Shown: positions 8,420-20,241, counted from the first letter of the stretch. The stretch is 49,541 nucleotides of DNA from Methanothrix sp. (GCA_026394565.1 JAPKYA010000110.1:1-49541); one strand, 5' to 3'. Made by a program: numbers and translations. Notes: generated by a model not told the origin, from the letters alone.

Positions 8420-8905
8420 ATGGAAAACTTATGGGCTCCCTGGAGAATCGATTACATCTTGAGCACGAAGCCGGAGGGCTGCATTTTCTGCGATAAGCCC
8501 GCCGAGAAGAAGGACGAAGACAACTACATTCTTTACCGGGGCAAGTACCATTTCATCATCCTGAATGCTTTTCCCTACAACAACGGCCATATGATGGTCG
8601 TCCCTTACCGGCACACGGCTGCCCTCTCAGCCTGGGCTGCAGAAGAGCAGCAGGAGATGATGCAGCTCGCCGATCTTTGCGTGGATCTGCTCAAGAAGAC
8701 CATGCACCCGGACGGCTTCAATCTGGGCATCAACATGGGCCTGGTTGGGGGAGCCGGCGTTGCCGATCACATTCATCTGCACATCGTGCCCCGCTGGAAT
8801 GGGGATACCAATTTCATGCCCGTGCTCTCCGACACAAGGGTGATATCGGAGGCGCTGCGAGCGACTTACGGGAAGCTGAAAGGGGCGCTCGATGGCATGA
8901 GCTAG
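8420..8905 (+). CDS. HIT-family hydrolase
   Basis: 161 aa. The histidine triad HIHLHIVPRW is at residues 117-126. The N-terminus LWAPWRIDYI and the CIFC motif (residues 21-24) are typical of the branch of HIT proteins that resembles diadenosine tetraphosphate phosphorylases. Members hydrolyse or phosphorolyse nucleoside phosphates such as Ap4A or adenosine phosphoramidates; the exact substrate is not readable. It ends the plus-strand run that begins at 5865. Confidence 0.88.
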   Translation: MENLWAPWRIDYILSTKPEGCIFCDKPAEKKDEDNYILYRGKYHFIILNAFPYNNGHMMVVPYRHTAALSAWAAEEQQEMMQLADLCVDLLKKTMHPDGFNLGINMGLVGGAGVADHIHLHIVPRWNGDTNFMPVLSDTRVISEALRATYGKLKGALDGMS

Positions 8906-8934
8906 GGCTGAAAATAGCATCATTACGGAATAAA

Positions 8935-9068
8935 ACCACAGAGGCACAGAGCGCACAGAGTACGAACGCGGAGATGGTTATATCCTCCGAAGCTATTTAA
9001 TATCATTTTTTCCAGTCTACCCTGATAGGAAAAGCTGCGCGTCTCTGTGAACTCTGTGCCTCTGCAGC
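8935..9068. repeat. Imperfect palindromic element (ACCACAGAGGCACAGAG type)
   Basis: The left arm at 8935-8960 (ACCACAGAGGCACAGAG then GCGCACAGAG) is repeated in inverse orientation at 9043-9068 (CTCTGTGAACTCTGTGCC then TCTGCAGC). The central 22 bases of the arms pair with two mismatches, with about 80 bases between. A weaker half-copy ACCACAAAGGCACAAAG is at 9172-9188. Similar sequences are common as dispersed intergenic palindromes in bacteria and archaea. With the cas3 promoter region they fill the 434-base gap after the HIT gene. Confidence 0.6.
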
Positions 9069-9087
9069 TAATAATAGTAGCTGGACA

Positions 9088-9103
9088 TTATTATAAAATT
9101 TGA
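9088..9103 (+). promoter_or_regulatory. TATA-like box upstream of cas3
   Basis: ATTATTATAAAATTTG is the best TATA-like sequence between the palindromic element and cas3. It would give a long 5' leader to the likely cas3 start at 9340. Confidence 0.35.
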
Positions 9104-9339
9104 GAGCGATTTTGTGCATGGGATAGACGGAAGAACCTACCATTGGGCTAAACCAGGGGTTTACGATTTTCACCACAAAGGCACAAAGCTAAAAAAGAAC
9201 GCATAAAGACGAATTGGGTCAATTTATGGATCAGTTTCGCCCCGCTCAGAATATGTTTATCTCTAATGATGCACACCTCTCTTTGGCTTTGCATGAGCGA
9301 AGATCTGCCGCGCAAAGCTCTCAGGCGGAGGCCAGGCAT

Positions 9340-11869
9340 TTGGCAGAAGATGTTTCTCAGACGGAAGGGCGTTTTCAGGAGTTCTTTAGAACAGCCACAT
9401 ATGATGATAGTAGTCCGGAAGGGCACAAACCTTATCCTTTTCAGACGAGGCTGGCCACCGCAAAGGAGCTGCCGGAGCTGATCGACATTCCCACGGGTCT
9501 CGGCAAGACCGATGCCGTGGTCCTGGCGTGGCTGTGGCACAGGCGCTTCGCGGGCGAGGAGACACGCGCTGCCACGCCCCGCCGCCTGGTGTACTGCCTG
9601 CCCATGCGAACGCTGGTGGAGCAGACACGGGATAAAGCGAAGATGTGGCTGAAAAACCTGGGCCTCTTTTCAGAAAAACCGGGCGATGACAAGCTTGCGG
9701 ATTCTGGCATTTGGAGCAAGTGGACGGAAAATGCCGACCAGGATAAAACTCGCATCTGCGTCACTGTGCTCATGGGAGGCGAGGACAGAGATGAATGGGA
9801 CCTTTACCCTGAGAGGGACGCCATCATCATCGGCACGCAGGATATGCTGCTCTCCCGGGCGCTCAACCGCGGCTACGGCATGAGCCGGTATAGATGGCCG
9901 GTGCACTTCGGGCTGCTCAACAACGACTGCCTGTGGGTGATGGACGAGGTGCAGTTGATGGGGGTGGGCGTGGAGACGTCTGCGCAGATGCAAGCATTTT
10001 GCAGCGCGTTTGGGACCATCGGCACGGTCCAATACGTCTGGATGAGTGCCACTCTTGGCGAGAAGCAGCTTGCGACAGTGGATCATCCGATTCCGGTTGG
10101 CGGCCTGTCCAGTATTTCCCTTGAACCGGATGAAAAGACAATTCCTGCGGTTTCAAAGAAGTTCGAAGCGCGCAAACTATTGATAAAGGCGAGCCTGATG
10201 CTGGACAAGGAGAACGAGAAGAATTATCCAAGAGAGTTTGCCGCCCTCCTCGACTCGGTGCACAAAAAGGGGACTTTAACGCTTGCTGTAGTAAACCGGG
10301 TCAGTCGCGCTCAAAAGATCTTCGAAGAGCTTCTCAAGAATGGGCGGACGAAGGATGATACTGCGGTCCTTCATTCTCGATTCCGAGAAGGCGATCGACA
10401 AGCTCGGATGATGCTGCTTGACGAGATGATGGACCGAATCATAGTAGCGACCCAAGTCGTTGAAGCAGGAGTGGATGTGTCTGCCCACACACTCGTCACC
10501 GAGCTTGCTCCCTGGCCGTCTCTTGTTCAAAGGTTTGGGCGATGCAACAGAAGAGGCGAGTACGATGATGCGTCTGTCTTGTGGATCGATTTCGAATCGA
10601 CTGACAGATCGAGCGATTTCGCTCTTCCATATGACTCTTCAACGCTTGGAGTTGCAAGATCCCTTATCGAAGAGCTCGAAGATGCTGGACCTAAAGTTCT
10701 GGGCAAAGCGTCGGAGGGCTATCATGAGCCAGACGTCATAAGAGCTGTCGTGCGCAAGAAGGACTTTCTGGAGCTGTTCGATACAACCCCGGATCTCACA
10801 GGCAACGACCTCGATGTCTCCCGGTTCATCAGAGATGGCGAGGACAAGGACGTTTCGGTCTATTGGAGAGAATACCCTGAAAGCGGACCATCCGAGTCGT
10901 TCCAGCGTCCAGCGCGAGGAGAACTCTGTTCCGTCTCCATCAGCGAGATAACGAAGTACCTAAAGAAGTATGACGGCTGGATCTGGGATGCCTTTGATGG
11001 ATCCTGGAAAAATGTGAAAGTCTGCCGTCCTGGTCAGGTTATCCTTCTGCATCCCAAGAAAGGGGGCTACTCGTCGATCAACGGATGGGTCGGTGCAGGA
11101 GATGCTGATGGAAAAGCAGTCGAAGTCATTCCGTCCGGGAAGGATGGAAGGAACCATTCCATCGAAGACGAGGCCGAGTCACAAATGGGCGCGTGGATCA
11201 ATCTCAAGGATCATCTCAATGATGTCTCGCGGGAAGCCATCGAGTTGTCAAGACACCTTGCGATCATCGGAGACAATGTCGACGCAATTGCGACTGCGGC
11301 TCGCTGGCATGACGTCGGGAAGCTCCACGATGCTTTCCAGAACATGCTGCTGACCGGACAGCCTGATGAAGAGTCTCTGAGGGCAGCGGGGCCGTGGGCC
11401 AAGTCAAAGAACGGAGGCGGGCGTCCGAGTTATTGGATTCAATCAGATGACAAAATCGAGGAGAGGAGCTACTTCCGTCACGAGCTGGCTTCAGCCCTTT
11501 CATGGATTCAGACAGAAGGAAACAGCAGAAAAGATGCTGATCTGATCGCTTTCCTGATTGCAGGGCATCATGGAAAGATCAGAATGTCAATCAGGTCGCT
11601 CCCTGGTGAGCATGAACCACAGGATGGCCGTCTCTTTGCAAGAGGGATCTGGCAGGGTGACAGGCTGAAGCCGTATGCTGGAGTCTTCAATGGAGATGTC
11701 GAGCTTGATTTATCGCTCATGCGGATGGGAGAGGGCAGTTGGCTAGAGAGGATGCTGAGGCTTCGGGACGATCCGGCGATGGGTCCACAGCGTCTTGCGT
11801 TTCTTGAAAGCATCCTGAGGATTTCAGACTGGAGGGCTTCGAAGAAGGAGACGAAGGAAGTGAGGACGA

Positions 11870-11886
<17 letters not shown>
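9340..11886 (+). CDS. cas3: Cas3 helicase with C-terminal HD nuclease, subtype I-G
   Basis: 848 aa from the TTG at 9340, which has GGAGG eight bases upstream and begins just before FQEFFRTATYD. The open frame extends to a TTG at 9214, but those 42 extra residues are not family-like and have no ribosome-binding site. Residues counted from 9214: Walker A DIPTGLGKT at 91-99; motif II DEVQ at 244-247; motif III SATL near 277; ATQVVEAGVDV and QRFGRCNRRGE as motifs V and VI; HD pair at 699-700 in ARWHDVGKLH; a second histidine motif AGHHGK. The HD domain at the C-terminus, rather than the N-terminus, is characteristic of this subtype. It unwinds and degrades target DNA after Cascade binding. Confidence 0.95.
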
Positions 11887-15072
<3,186 letters not shown>

Positions 15073-15076
15073 TAGG

Positions 15077-16708
15077 ATGCTTGCATTCGAAATCCGGTTC
15101 CCTGCTGGCAGGTATCATGCCACCCCCTGGGACCGTCAGGTGAATGAGGGGGTGGTGGAGTGGCCGCCTTCTCCCTGGAGGGTCTTGCGAGCTTTGATCT
15201 CTACCTGGTACCACAAGGCTCAGGGAGATGTTGACGAGGCGACGGCTCGGAGCCTAATTGAACATCTGAGCTGTAGCCTTCCAAGGTTTGAGCTGCCAGT
15301 AGCGACTTTAGGGCACACCCGTCACTACATGCCTCTCTTTTCCAGCAAGACTACAAAGGTCTTCGATGCATTTGCCTCAATTGAACATGACAAGAGGCTT
15401 CTGGTAATATGGCAGGAAGTGGATCTGCAGGAACACGAAAGAACTGCATTGGAGATACTCCTTGCAAGGATGGGCTATCTCGGCCGGGCGGAGTCCTGGA
15501 TAGAGGCCCAGATCATCGATTATCAGGAAACTAAAGGGAATTGTCGCCCGCTCAGCGGGAACGAGTCCATTCCTGAGGATTGCGAAGGCGTTCGCACTCT
15601 GGCCTCCATTGCGCCTGCGTCCTATCTTTCCTGGAGGGCGACTGCGCTCTCTGAGCAGAAGGAGCGCAGGCTTGTAGAGATCCGGACCAAGGCAAAAGAA
15701 AAAAGGAAACCTGAGAACAAGGTAAAGTTGGGCAAAAAAGATCTGGAGAAGATCGAGCAGAACCTGCCTGCCGATCTCTTCGCAGCTCTTCACGCCGACA
15801 CAGCCGACCTGAAGGGCGCTGGATGGAGCCAGCCGCCCGGTAGCATCTGGGTCATGTATCTGCGCAGAAAGGATGCATTTGATATCAAGCCCGTGGCGAC
15901 TGGCGGAATGCGGCGTAACCTAGATGGTCAGCCAACCGTAGCTCGCTTTGCTGTGGCCAGCCAGGTCCCACCAAGGCTTACTGATGCAATCAGCTTTGCC
16001 GAGAGAATTCATGTAGCTCTGGTCAGCCGCTCCAATGGTTCATCTGTCTTTACCGGTTGCGACGAATCAGGCAAACCCCTCGATGGACACAGGCACGCAT
16101 TCATTCTCTGTGAGTCAAGCTTGGGCTTAGGCAAAGGCCAGAGAGGCGAGATTACTCATATCGTAGTCCACGCTCCTATGGGATTCGAGCTGCAGGATCG
16201 ACAAGCACTAGACTGCCTGACCCGCGTCTGGGGCCACGGAGGGCATGATGTTCGGCTCATCCTCCTCGGAGTGGGACAACCGGAAGACTTCGCCGGGCTT
16301 GATACGGCCAAAGGAGCCTGTCCGATCCTGGCAGAGTCTCAAAGATGGGTCTCCAGGACGCCATTTGTATCGACCAGACATCCCAAGGCCACAAAGACCG
16401 GAGTTCCCAAGCTTGATGAGAATGGTTTGCAGATCGGAAGTCCGGAACACGAACTCAGAAGGCTGCTAATGCTCGCAGGATTTCCGTCTCCATCTTCTGT
16501 CGAAGCTGTTCCTTCCACAGATCTGGCCGGCCATGAGACCAGATGGCTCAGCTTTAGACGGCAGAGGAATCATGGAGAAGGGAGGAAAGTTGCCAGCGGG
16601 CTAGGCTACGGATTTCGCGTTAAATTTCCAGACATGGTCAGAGGCCCCATCGCCCTCGGCTACGCCGCCCATTTCGGCCTCGGCCTCTTCGTCCCGGAAT
16701 CGCCCTGA
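15077..16708 (+). CDS. csb2: Csb2 (Cas5-Cas6 fusion, GSU0054 family)
   Basis: 543 aa. It starts LAFEIRFPAGRYHATPWDR followed by EGVVEWPPSPWRVLRALI, the Csb2 hallmark. In subtype I-G this protein combines the Cas5 function (5' handle binding) with a C-terminal Cas6-like crRNA endonuclease, and no separate cas6 exists in the locus. The C-terminal half has conserved GHRHAFIL and RRQRNHGEGR segments; which histidine is catalytic cannot be decided by eye. A charged linker RTKAKEKRKPENKVKLGKK sits near residue 200. It starts 4 bases after csb1 and is the last gene of the effector operon. Confidence 0.92.
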   Translation: MLAFEIRFPAGRYHATPWDRQVNEGVVEWPPSPWRVLRALISTWYHKAQGDVDEATARSLIEHLSCSLPRFELPVATLGHTRHYMPLFSSKTTKVFDAFASIEHDKRLLVIWQEVDLQEHERTALEILLARMGYLGRAESWIEAQIIDYQETKGNCRPLSGNESIPEDCEGVRTLASIAPASYLSWRATALSEQKERRLVEIRTKAKEKRKPENKVKLGKKDLEKIEQNLPADLFAALHADTADLKGAGWSQPPGSIWVMYLRRKDAFDIKPVATGGMRRNLDGQPTVARFAVASQVPPRLTDAISFAERIHVALVSRSNGSSVFTGCDESGKPLDGHRHAFILCESSLGLGKGQRGEITHIVVHAPMGFELQDRQALDCLTRVWGHGGHDVRLILLGVGQPEDFAGLDTAKGACPILAESQRWVSRTPFVSTRHPKATKTGVPKLDENGLQIGSPEHELRRLLMLAGFPSPSSVEAVPSTDLAGHETRWLSFRRQRNHGEGRKVASGLGYGFRVKFPDMVRGPIALGYAAHFGLGLFVPESP

Positions 16709-16750
16709 TCCGCCCTCATCGCCGTCCTCGCCCGGCAGCCGAATAGCCGC

Positions 16751-16838
16751 ACCGTCCGGGGCCCTCCGGTCCGCTCGTGCATCCGGGCTCGCGCGTGCGT
16801 GACCGGGAAGGATGCCGCCAGCCCAGACCGGGATCTTG
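16751..16838. repeat. GC-rich dispersed repeat, copy 1
   Basis: Begins ACCGTCCGGGGCCCTCC, identical over 17 bases to copy 2, then CATCCGGGCTCGCGCG and a TGACC block. It fills most of the gap between csb2 and hicA and is much richer in G+C than its surroundings. Confidence 0.6.
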
Positions 16839-16889
16839 AGGAAGACTTCAACGAGATGAAATGTGAGTTGGGAAGGATAAGGATCGTCT

Positions 16890-17135
16890 ATGGACAACCA
16901 AAAGCTGCTTCAGGAATTGCAGTCAAACCCGAAGAAGATTCGGTTCGCGAGGATCTGCATTATTGCGGAAGCATTTGGCTTTCAGACTCGAAGGGGGACT
17001 GGCAGCCACAGGATATATTATCGAGATGGGATAAGGGAGATCCTGAACTTTCAGAATGAAGGTGGATGGGCAAAGGCTTATCAGGTCAAACAGTTTATAA
17101 AAATCGTTGAAAGATATGACCTTCTGGAGGATTGA
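16890..17135 (+). CDS. hicA: HicA-family toxin
   Basis: 81 aa. The double-stranded-RNA-binding-like HicA fold is recognisable from the segment TGSHRIYYRDG, which carries the catalytic histidine, followed by the EGGWAKAYQVKQFIKIVERY helix. HicA toxins cut mRNA and are held in check by HicB. Compared with standard HicA (about 60-80 aa) the length is normal and no frame break is seen. The stop overlaps the hicB start, giving toxin-first order as usual for hicAB. It lies between GC-rich repeat copies 1 and 2 inside the CRISPR locus. Toxin-antitoxin genes beside CRISPR arrays are common and may stabilise the locus. Confidence 0.85.
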   Translation: MDNQKLLQELQSNPKKIRFARICIIAEAFGFQTRRGTGSHRIYYRDGIREILNFQNEGGWAKAYQVKQFIKIVERYDLLED

Positions 17136-17347
17136 TGTACGCAATTGAGATATTCTTCAGCGAAGAGGATGAGGGTTTCATCGCCACAGTCCCAGAGTTG
17201 CCCGGCTGCTCGGCCTTTGGAGAAACCGAAGAGCGAGCATTAAAAGAGGTTAAAATTGCCATGCAGCTTTGGCTGGAAACAGCAAAGGAAATCGGCAGAG
17301 ACATTCCGCTCCCGCAGAAACGCAGCCTTGTAGCCGGTACGGCTTGA
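17135..17347 (+). CDS. hicB: HicB-family antitoxin
   Basis: About 70 aa from the ATG at 17135, with GGAGG four bases upstream; a TTG at 17132 is also open. The pattern FFSEEDEGFIATVPELPGCSAFGET is the classical HicB degraded RNase-H fold. There is no C-terminal helix-turn-helix or ribbon-helix-helix extension, so this is the short form, which neutralises HicA by binding but may not regulate transcription. Overlap with hicA by one base indicates coupled translation. Confidence 0.87.
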   Translation: MYAIEIFFSEEDEGFIATVPELPGCSAFGETEERALKEVKIAMQLWLETAKEIGRDIPLPQKRSLVAGTA

Positions 17348-17420
17348 TGGCAGTTTTCCAAATTATTTTGCCACTAAGAACTTCTCGTTTTCTTCAATGA
17401 TCTTTCAGGACCGCTGCAAG

Positions 17421-17503
17421 ACCGTCCGGGGCCCTCCTGCCCGCCCAGGCGTCCGGGCCCGCGCGCACATGAGCCCGCGGGAACGCGGCCGGGCAGGGAC
17501 CGA
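17421..17503. repeat. GC-rich dispersed repeat, copy 2
   Basis: ACCGTCCGGGGCCCTCC (shared with copy 1) followed by GCCCGCCCAGGCG and GGGCCCGCGCGC (both shared with copy 3), then a TGAGCCC block. It separates hicAB from the UPF0175 gene. Confidence 0.6.
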
Positions 17504-17554
17504 TATGGAAGAGAAGTGATGCCAATTTTTTTATATCATAATCGCATACGTTTT

Positions 17555-17830
17555 ATGGAAATGGTTCTAGCGGAAGTAGACATGCCGGGATCTATCTTGG
17601 CCCTGATCAAAGTTGATCGTGACCAGTTAGCCCCCTTCATAAAGCGCTCCCTGGCAGTTGAGCTCTATCGGGAAGGCAAACTCTCTTTAGGCAAGGCAGC
17701 GGAGCTGGCCGGGACGAAGAGCAAGTGGGAGATGCTCATGCTCCTCAGCGAGAGGGGCGTGCCGATAGATTATACCTCGGAAGATGCCGAAGATGATCTT
17801 CAGACTCTTAGAGAAGTGCTGGGCCGATGA
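17555..17830 (+). CDS. UPF0175 family antitoxin
   Basis: 91 aa from the ATG at 17555; an ATG at 17561 is also possible, while the frame back to 17516 adds an unlikely hydrophobic start. The core KRSLAVELYREGKLSLGKAAELAGTKSKWEML is the UPF0175 helical DNA-binding-like signature, and the tail GVPIDYTSEDAEDDLQTL is also typical. UPF0175 genes usually sit directly before a PIN-domain toxin of the DUF3368 type; here that partner starts in ATGA overlap but is broken. A TATA-like TTTTATATCATAA about 25 bases before the ATG suggests a leaderless transcript. Confidence 0.83.
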   Translation: MEMVLAEVDMPGSILALIKVDRDQLAPFIKRSLAVELYREGKLSLGKAAELAGTKSKWEMLMLLSERGVPIDYTSEDAEDDLQTLREVLGR

Positions 17831-17988
17831 AAGTTGTATGCAACTCTACGCCGCTAATTGCGCTGGCTAAGATCAATCAGCTTAGAGTACGAAAAAATTT
17901 TATCACTCAGCACCCGCCCGCCCAGGCGGACGGGCGGGCCCGCGCGCGCGTGACCCCGATGGAACGCCGTCTGGCCGGGATCGAATAG
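17827..17988 (+). pseudogene. Truncated PIN-domain (DUF3368-type) toxin
   Basis: The frame opens in ATGA overlap with the UPF0175 stop and reads MKVVCNSTPLIALAKINQL, the exact kind of N-terminus of DUF3368/PIN toxins (VVSNSTPLIAL). After about 20 residues it runs into the GC-rich repeat (PPAQADGRARARV) and stops after 53 codons. A PIN ribonuclease needs about 130-160 residues with further acidic residues, all absent. I read this as an antitoxin whose toxin was lost by insertion of, or deletion up to, the repeat. Confidence 0.75.
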
Positions 17989-17990
17989 GC
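17908..17990. repeat. GC-rich dispersed repeat, copy 3
   Basis: Contains CCCGCCCGCCCAGGCGG then ACGGGCGGGCCCGCGCGCG and TGACCCCG. It shares GCCCGCCCAGGCG and GGGCCCGCGCGC with copy 2. CCCGCCCG and CGGGCGGG can pair as an 8-base stem. It lies at the point where the PIN toxin is cut. A fourth, more diverged copy is at about 20110-20157. Confidence 0.6.
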
Positions 17991-18259
17991 CTCTGCAAAG
18001 CACGATTCTTTTTTTCAGCAGAGTCTTCCTTCGCATCAATGGGCCGAAGCTCCTGCAATTTAAGCGAAAGATAATAATAGCGAGAGGTTTTTCGAGAGGT
18101 TATGTGGTTCCGGGAGGGCCGGGGTGCGCTCGAAACGCCTCCAAACAGCGAAAACTCCCGCGAAGACAGACGCACTTTGCAAAAAACTCCACGAGAGTTG
18201 AGGAACCTCTCGAAAACGGCCAATTTTTCGATATCTACAGAGGGCGAAAAATGGCCGCC
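17991..18259 (+). promoter_or_regulatory. Putative CRISPR leader
   Basis: 270 bases without a credible gene directly before the first intact repeat. It is on the leader side because the last repeat of the array (18696) is the decayed one and the repeats end in ATTGAAGC, the usual 3' handle side. It contains CGAGAGGTT twice (18081-18089 and 18093-18101) and a 13-base perfect inverted repeat, TTTTCGAGAGGTT at 18089-18101 against AACCTCTCGAAAA at 18204-18216. Promoter and integration signals would be expected here. Confidence 0.6.
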
Positions 18260-18731
18260 ATTTCCACGGCTGAAAAGTCGTGGCCCCATTGAAGCACGAC
18301 CTCTGTGAGCTGGGTGATGGAGTTTACGAGATTTCCACGGCTGAAAAGTCGTGGCCCCATTGAAGCTTCCTGAATCAGTACGATCTCACGGCTGATGAGT
18401 TCATTTCCACGGCTGAAAAGTCGTGGCCCCATTGAAGCCCATTTCATTAGGCCTCAGCAGAACGCCTTCCAGCATCAGCATTTCCACGGCTGAAAAGTCG
18501 TGGCCCCATTGAAGCGGAAACTGGTTGACCCATTGCTTCAGCGAGGGCCTCATTTCCACGGCTGAAAAGTCGTGGCCCCATTGAAGCTCCATGCTAGTCC
18601 AGTCGCCGGATTAGTCGTCCACGATTTCCACGGCTGAAAAGTCGTGGCCCCATTGAAGCCAGCAATTGAACGGCCATCTGTCGGACTTCGGCCTGATTTC
18701 CACGGCTGAAAAGTCGTGGCCCCCATTGAAC
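18260..18731 (+). CRISPR. Subtype I-G CRISPR array, 7 repeats, 6 spacers
   Basis: The 36-base repeat starts ATTTCCACGGCTGAAAAG and ends GTGGCCCCATTGAAGC. Repeats start at 18260, 18331, 18403, 18480, 18552, 18624 and 18696; the first six are identical and the seventh has an extra C and ends GAACG. Spacers are 35, 36, 41, 36, 36 and 36 bases, all different. CCACGGCT and AGTCGTGG form an 8-base stem (one G-U) around a GAAA loop, leaving an 8-base 5' handle AUUGAAGC after processing, as expected for a Cas6-type nuclease. Orientation is the plus strand. I did not find protospacers in this window. Confidence 0.97.
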
Positions 18732-18792
18732 GATAATCTTTTGATAGTCCATCCGGAAAATTAAAAAACATGTAAATCTCTATTTAATTGCC

Positions 18793-19950
18793 ATGCGTGT
18801 AGGATTTATCCATAAGGCTTGTTTAGCTCTATTCATTCTATTTGTTTTGGGAAAAGTAACTTCGGGGGAGGACTTTAGCGAGCTTTTTGAAGAAGATAAC
18901 GATTTGTTTAAACGACATATAATGCCTGGAGACCCATTCGATCTGCTAGAATATGATATCACGCATTATCATATGAAGTACCCGTCTCAACAAATACCTT
19001 TAAATTACTATGGAAAAAATATCACATTTCTATCGCTTTCTTTTGAAGAACGATACAAATTATTTCATACAAATTCTTTGATAAATTCAAGTACTACTGC
19101 ACCACATAACTCTTCAATTGAGAGTGCTAAAGCAAGATTAAATAAGATAAAAGAAAATTTTGAAGATCAAGAACAGGCTAGGAAAGAACTTGAAAGCAAG
19201 CTAGATTCACATTTTTATTATAATATAAGTAATACATATAATGGCTTAGAGAATCTTATATGGAACTTTTTGCCTTCATGGACATACAGAGAGGACTTCT
19301 TTGATTGCAGTGAAATGGCTGCCTACGTAGATCATAAATTGGAATTATATGGATTCGACGCAAAAATTTGCGTTTCTCACAATTTTGGAGGAACTGGCAA
19401 TGGACATGCTTGGATTGCTGTCGATCTTCCACCAGGAATTTTATCGGACGAGATGGAGCAGGTTTATGCCACGGGTCCTAAATCAAGGAATTTAAGGCGA
19501 TATTTCATCGAGCCTACAATGATTCCTTCTACATATATCTGGCAATCCGGGCCTTCATGCCATCGAGAAGAGTTCTTATCTGGAGAACTCTCCTGTGACC
19601 AGTTGTTTATCCCCGATAAGCAACTGATCATCATACCTGAAGACGGTCTCTATTTTATTTGTACTAATAATTTTGAGATCTGTGGTGAACTTTATAGCAA
19701 AAATGTTGAATATTATAAAAATTATGAAGCAATTTATGAGGACATTTACCAAGCATGTGCTAATGAGTCCGTCGAGACCTTCAATTGGTGGGCAACATTA
19801 GAAACGTCCGAGTTGGAGAGCACGGAATTCCTAAATGAAACACGCTCAGATTACCTCTTGAGGAAAGGTCAGGAGCTTTTCGGTCCTGGTGGAAGCTGGA
19901 GACCAGATCCAGCTAATTTCCGTTCGCCTATCATAATATCACCAAGCTAG
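18793..19950 (+). CDS. Secreted transglutaminase-like cysteine protein, low G+C
   Basis: 385 aa with an N-terminal signal peptide (hydrophobic CLALFILFVLGKV). A Cys-His-acid set is visible: Cys172 in FDCSEMAAYV, His205 in GNGHAWIAVD and Glu240 in FIEPTM, spaced as in transglutaminase/papain-like folds. Seven or more NxS/T sequons suit an exported archaeal glycoprotein. Residues 110-150 (KARLNKIKENFEDQEQARKELESK) look like a coiled coil. Base composition is far more A+T-rich than the cas genes on both sides, suggesting separate acquisition. It lies between the array and the detached repeats. A role in CRISPR immunity is not supported by anything in the sequence; it may be cargo. Confidence 0.65.
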   Translation: MRVGFIHKACLALFILFVLGKVTSGEDFSELFEEDNDLFKRHIMPGDPFDLLEYDITHYHMKYPSQQIPLNYYGKNITFLSLSFEERYKLFHTNSLINSSTTAPHNSSIESAKARLNKIKENFEDQEQARKELESKLDSHFYYNISNTYNGLENLIWNFLPSWTYREDFFDCSEMAAYVDHKLELYGFDAKICVSHNFGGTGNGHAWIAVDLPPGILSDEMEQVYATGPKSRNLRRYFIEPTMIPSTYIWQSGPSCHREEFLSGELSCDQLFIPDKQLIIIPEDGLYFICTNNFEICGELYSKNVEYYKNYEAIYEDIYQACANESVETFNWWATLETSELESTEFLNETRSDYLLRKGQELFGPGGSWRPDPANFRSPIIISPS

Positions 19951-20241
19951 TGCTCTGGAACGAGTGTGTTGGATAAGGCAAAGTCCTCCTGCAACGCCTA
20001 AGTAGGCCATCTTGAGCGCTCGTATTCTGTCCATGTTACAATTCTGCATCCATGGAACTTTACGAGTCAGCAAGCATGCTTTTCAGGATTATCACCCTGC
20101 ATCCCTGCCGCACCTTTGCCCCAGCCCAGGCGAATCCGCGCGTGACGCCCGCCCGGCCATCTGGTTTCATGTCTGAAACGCATAGCTCAATTGAAACATG
20201 CTAAGAAAATCTTATATGTTATTAGATACCTATCTAAAATC
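19951..20241. other. Intergenic stretch with diverged GC-rich repeat and small palindromes
   Basis: No convincing gene. At about 20110-20157 there is a diverged copy of the GC-rich repeat (CCCAGGCGAATCCGCGCGTGACG). GTTTCA-N4-TGAAAC at 20164-20179 is a perfect hairpin, and TAGATACCTATCTA at 20223-20236 has TAGATA/TATCTA arms, a possible operator in front of the broken HTH gene. Confidence 0.45.

Noticed and set aside
9214-9339. Cas3 start at TTG 9214 giving 42 extra residues
   Set aside because: No ribosome-binding site and no family similarity; TTG 9340 has GGAGG at the right distance.
16799-17059. 86-codon open frame overlapping hicA
   Set aside because: Out-of-frame with the clear HicA reading and starts in the GC-rich repeat.
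18367-18402. Spacer 2 containing CACGGCTGA like the repeat core
   Set aside because: Nine bases of identity are expected by chance and the rest of the spacer is unrelated.
18235-18771. Minus-strand open frames with repeated MGPRLFSRGN, GHDFSAVEM and GATTFQPWK peptides
   Set aside because: These are translations of the CRISPR repeat in three frames; the spacers are often 36 bases, so frames stay open by chance.
19951-20241. Minus-strand frame with MDRIRALKMAYLGVAGG
   Set aside because: About 30 codons only, no ribosome-binding site and no recognisable family; could be a gene remnant but cannot be supported.
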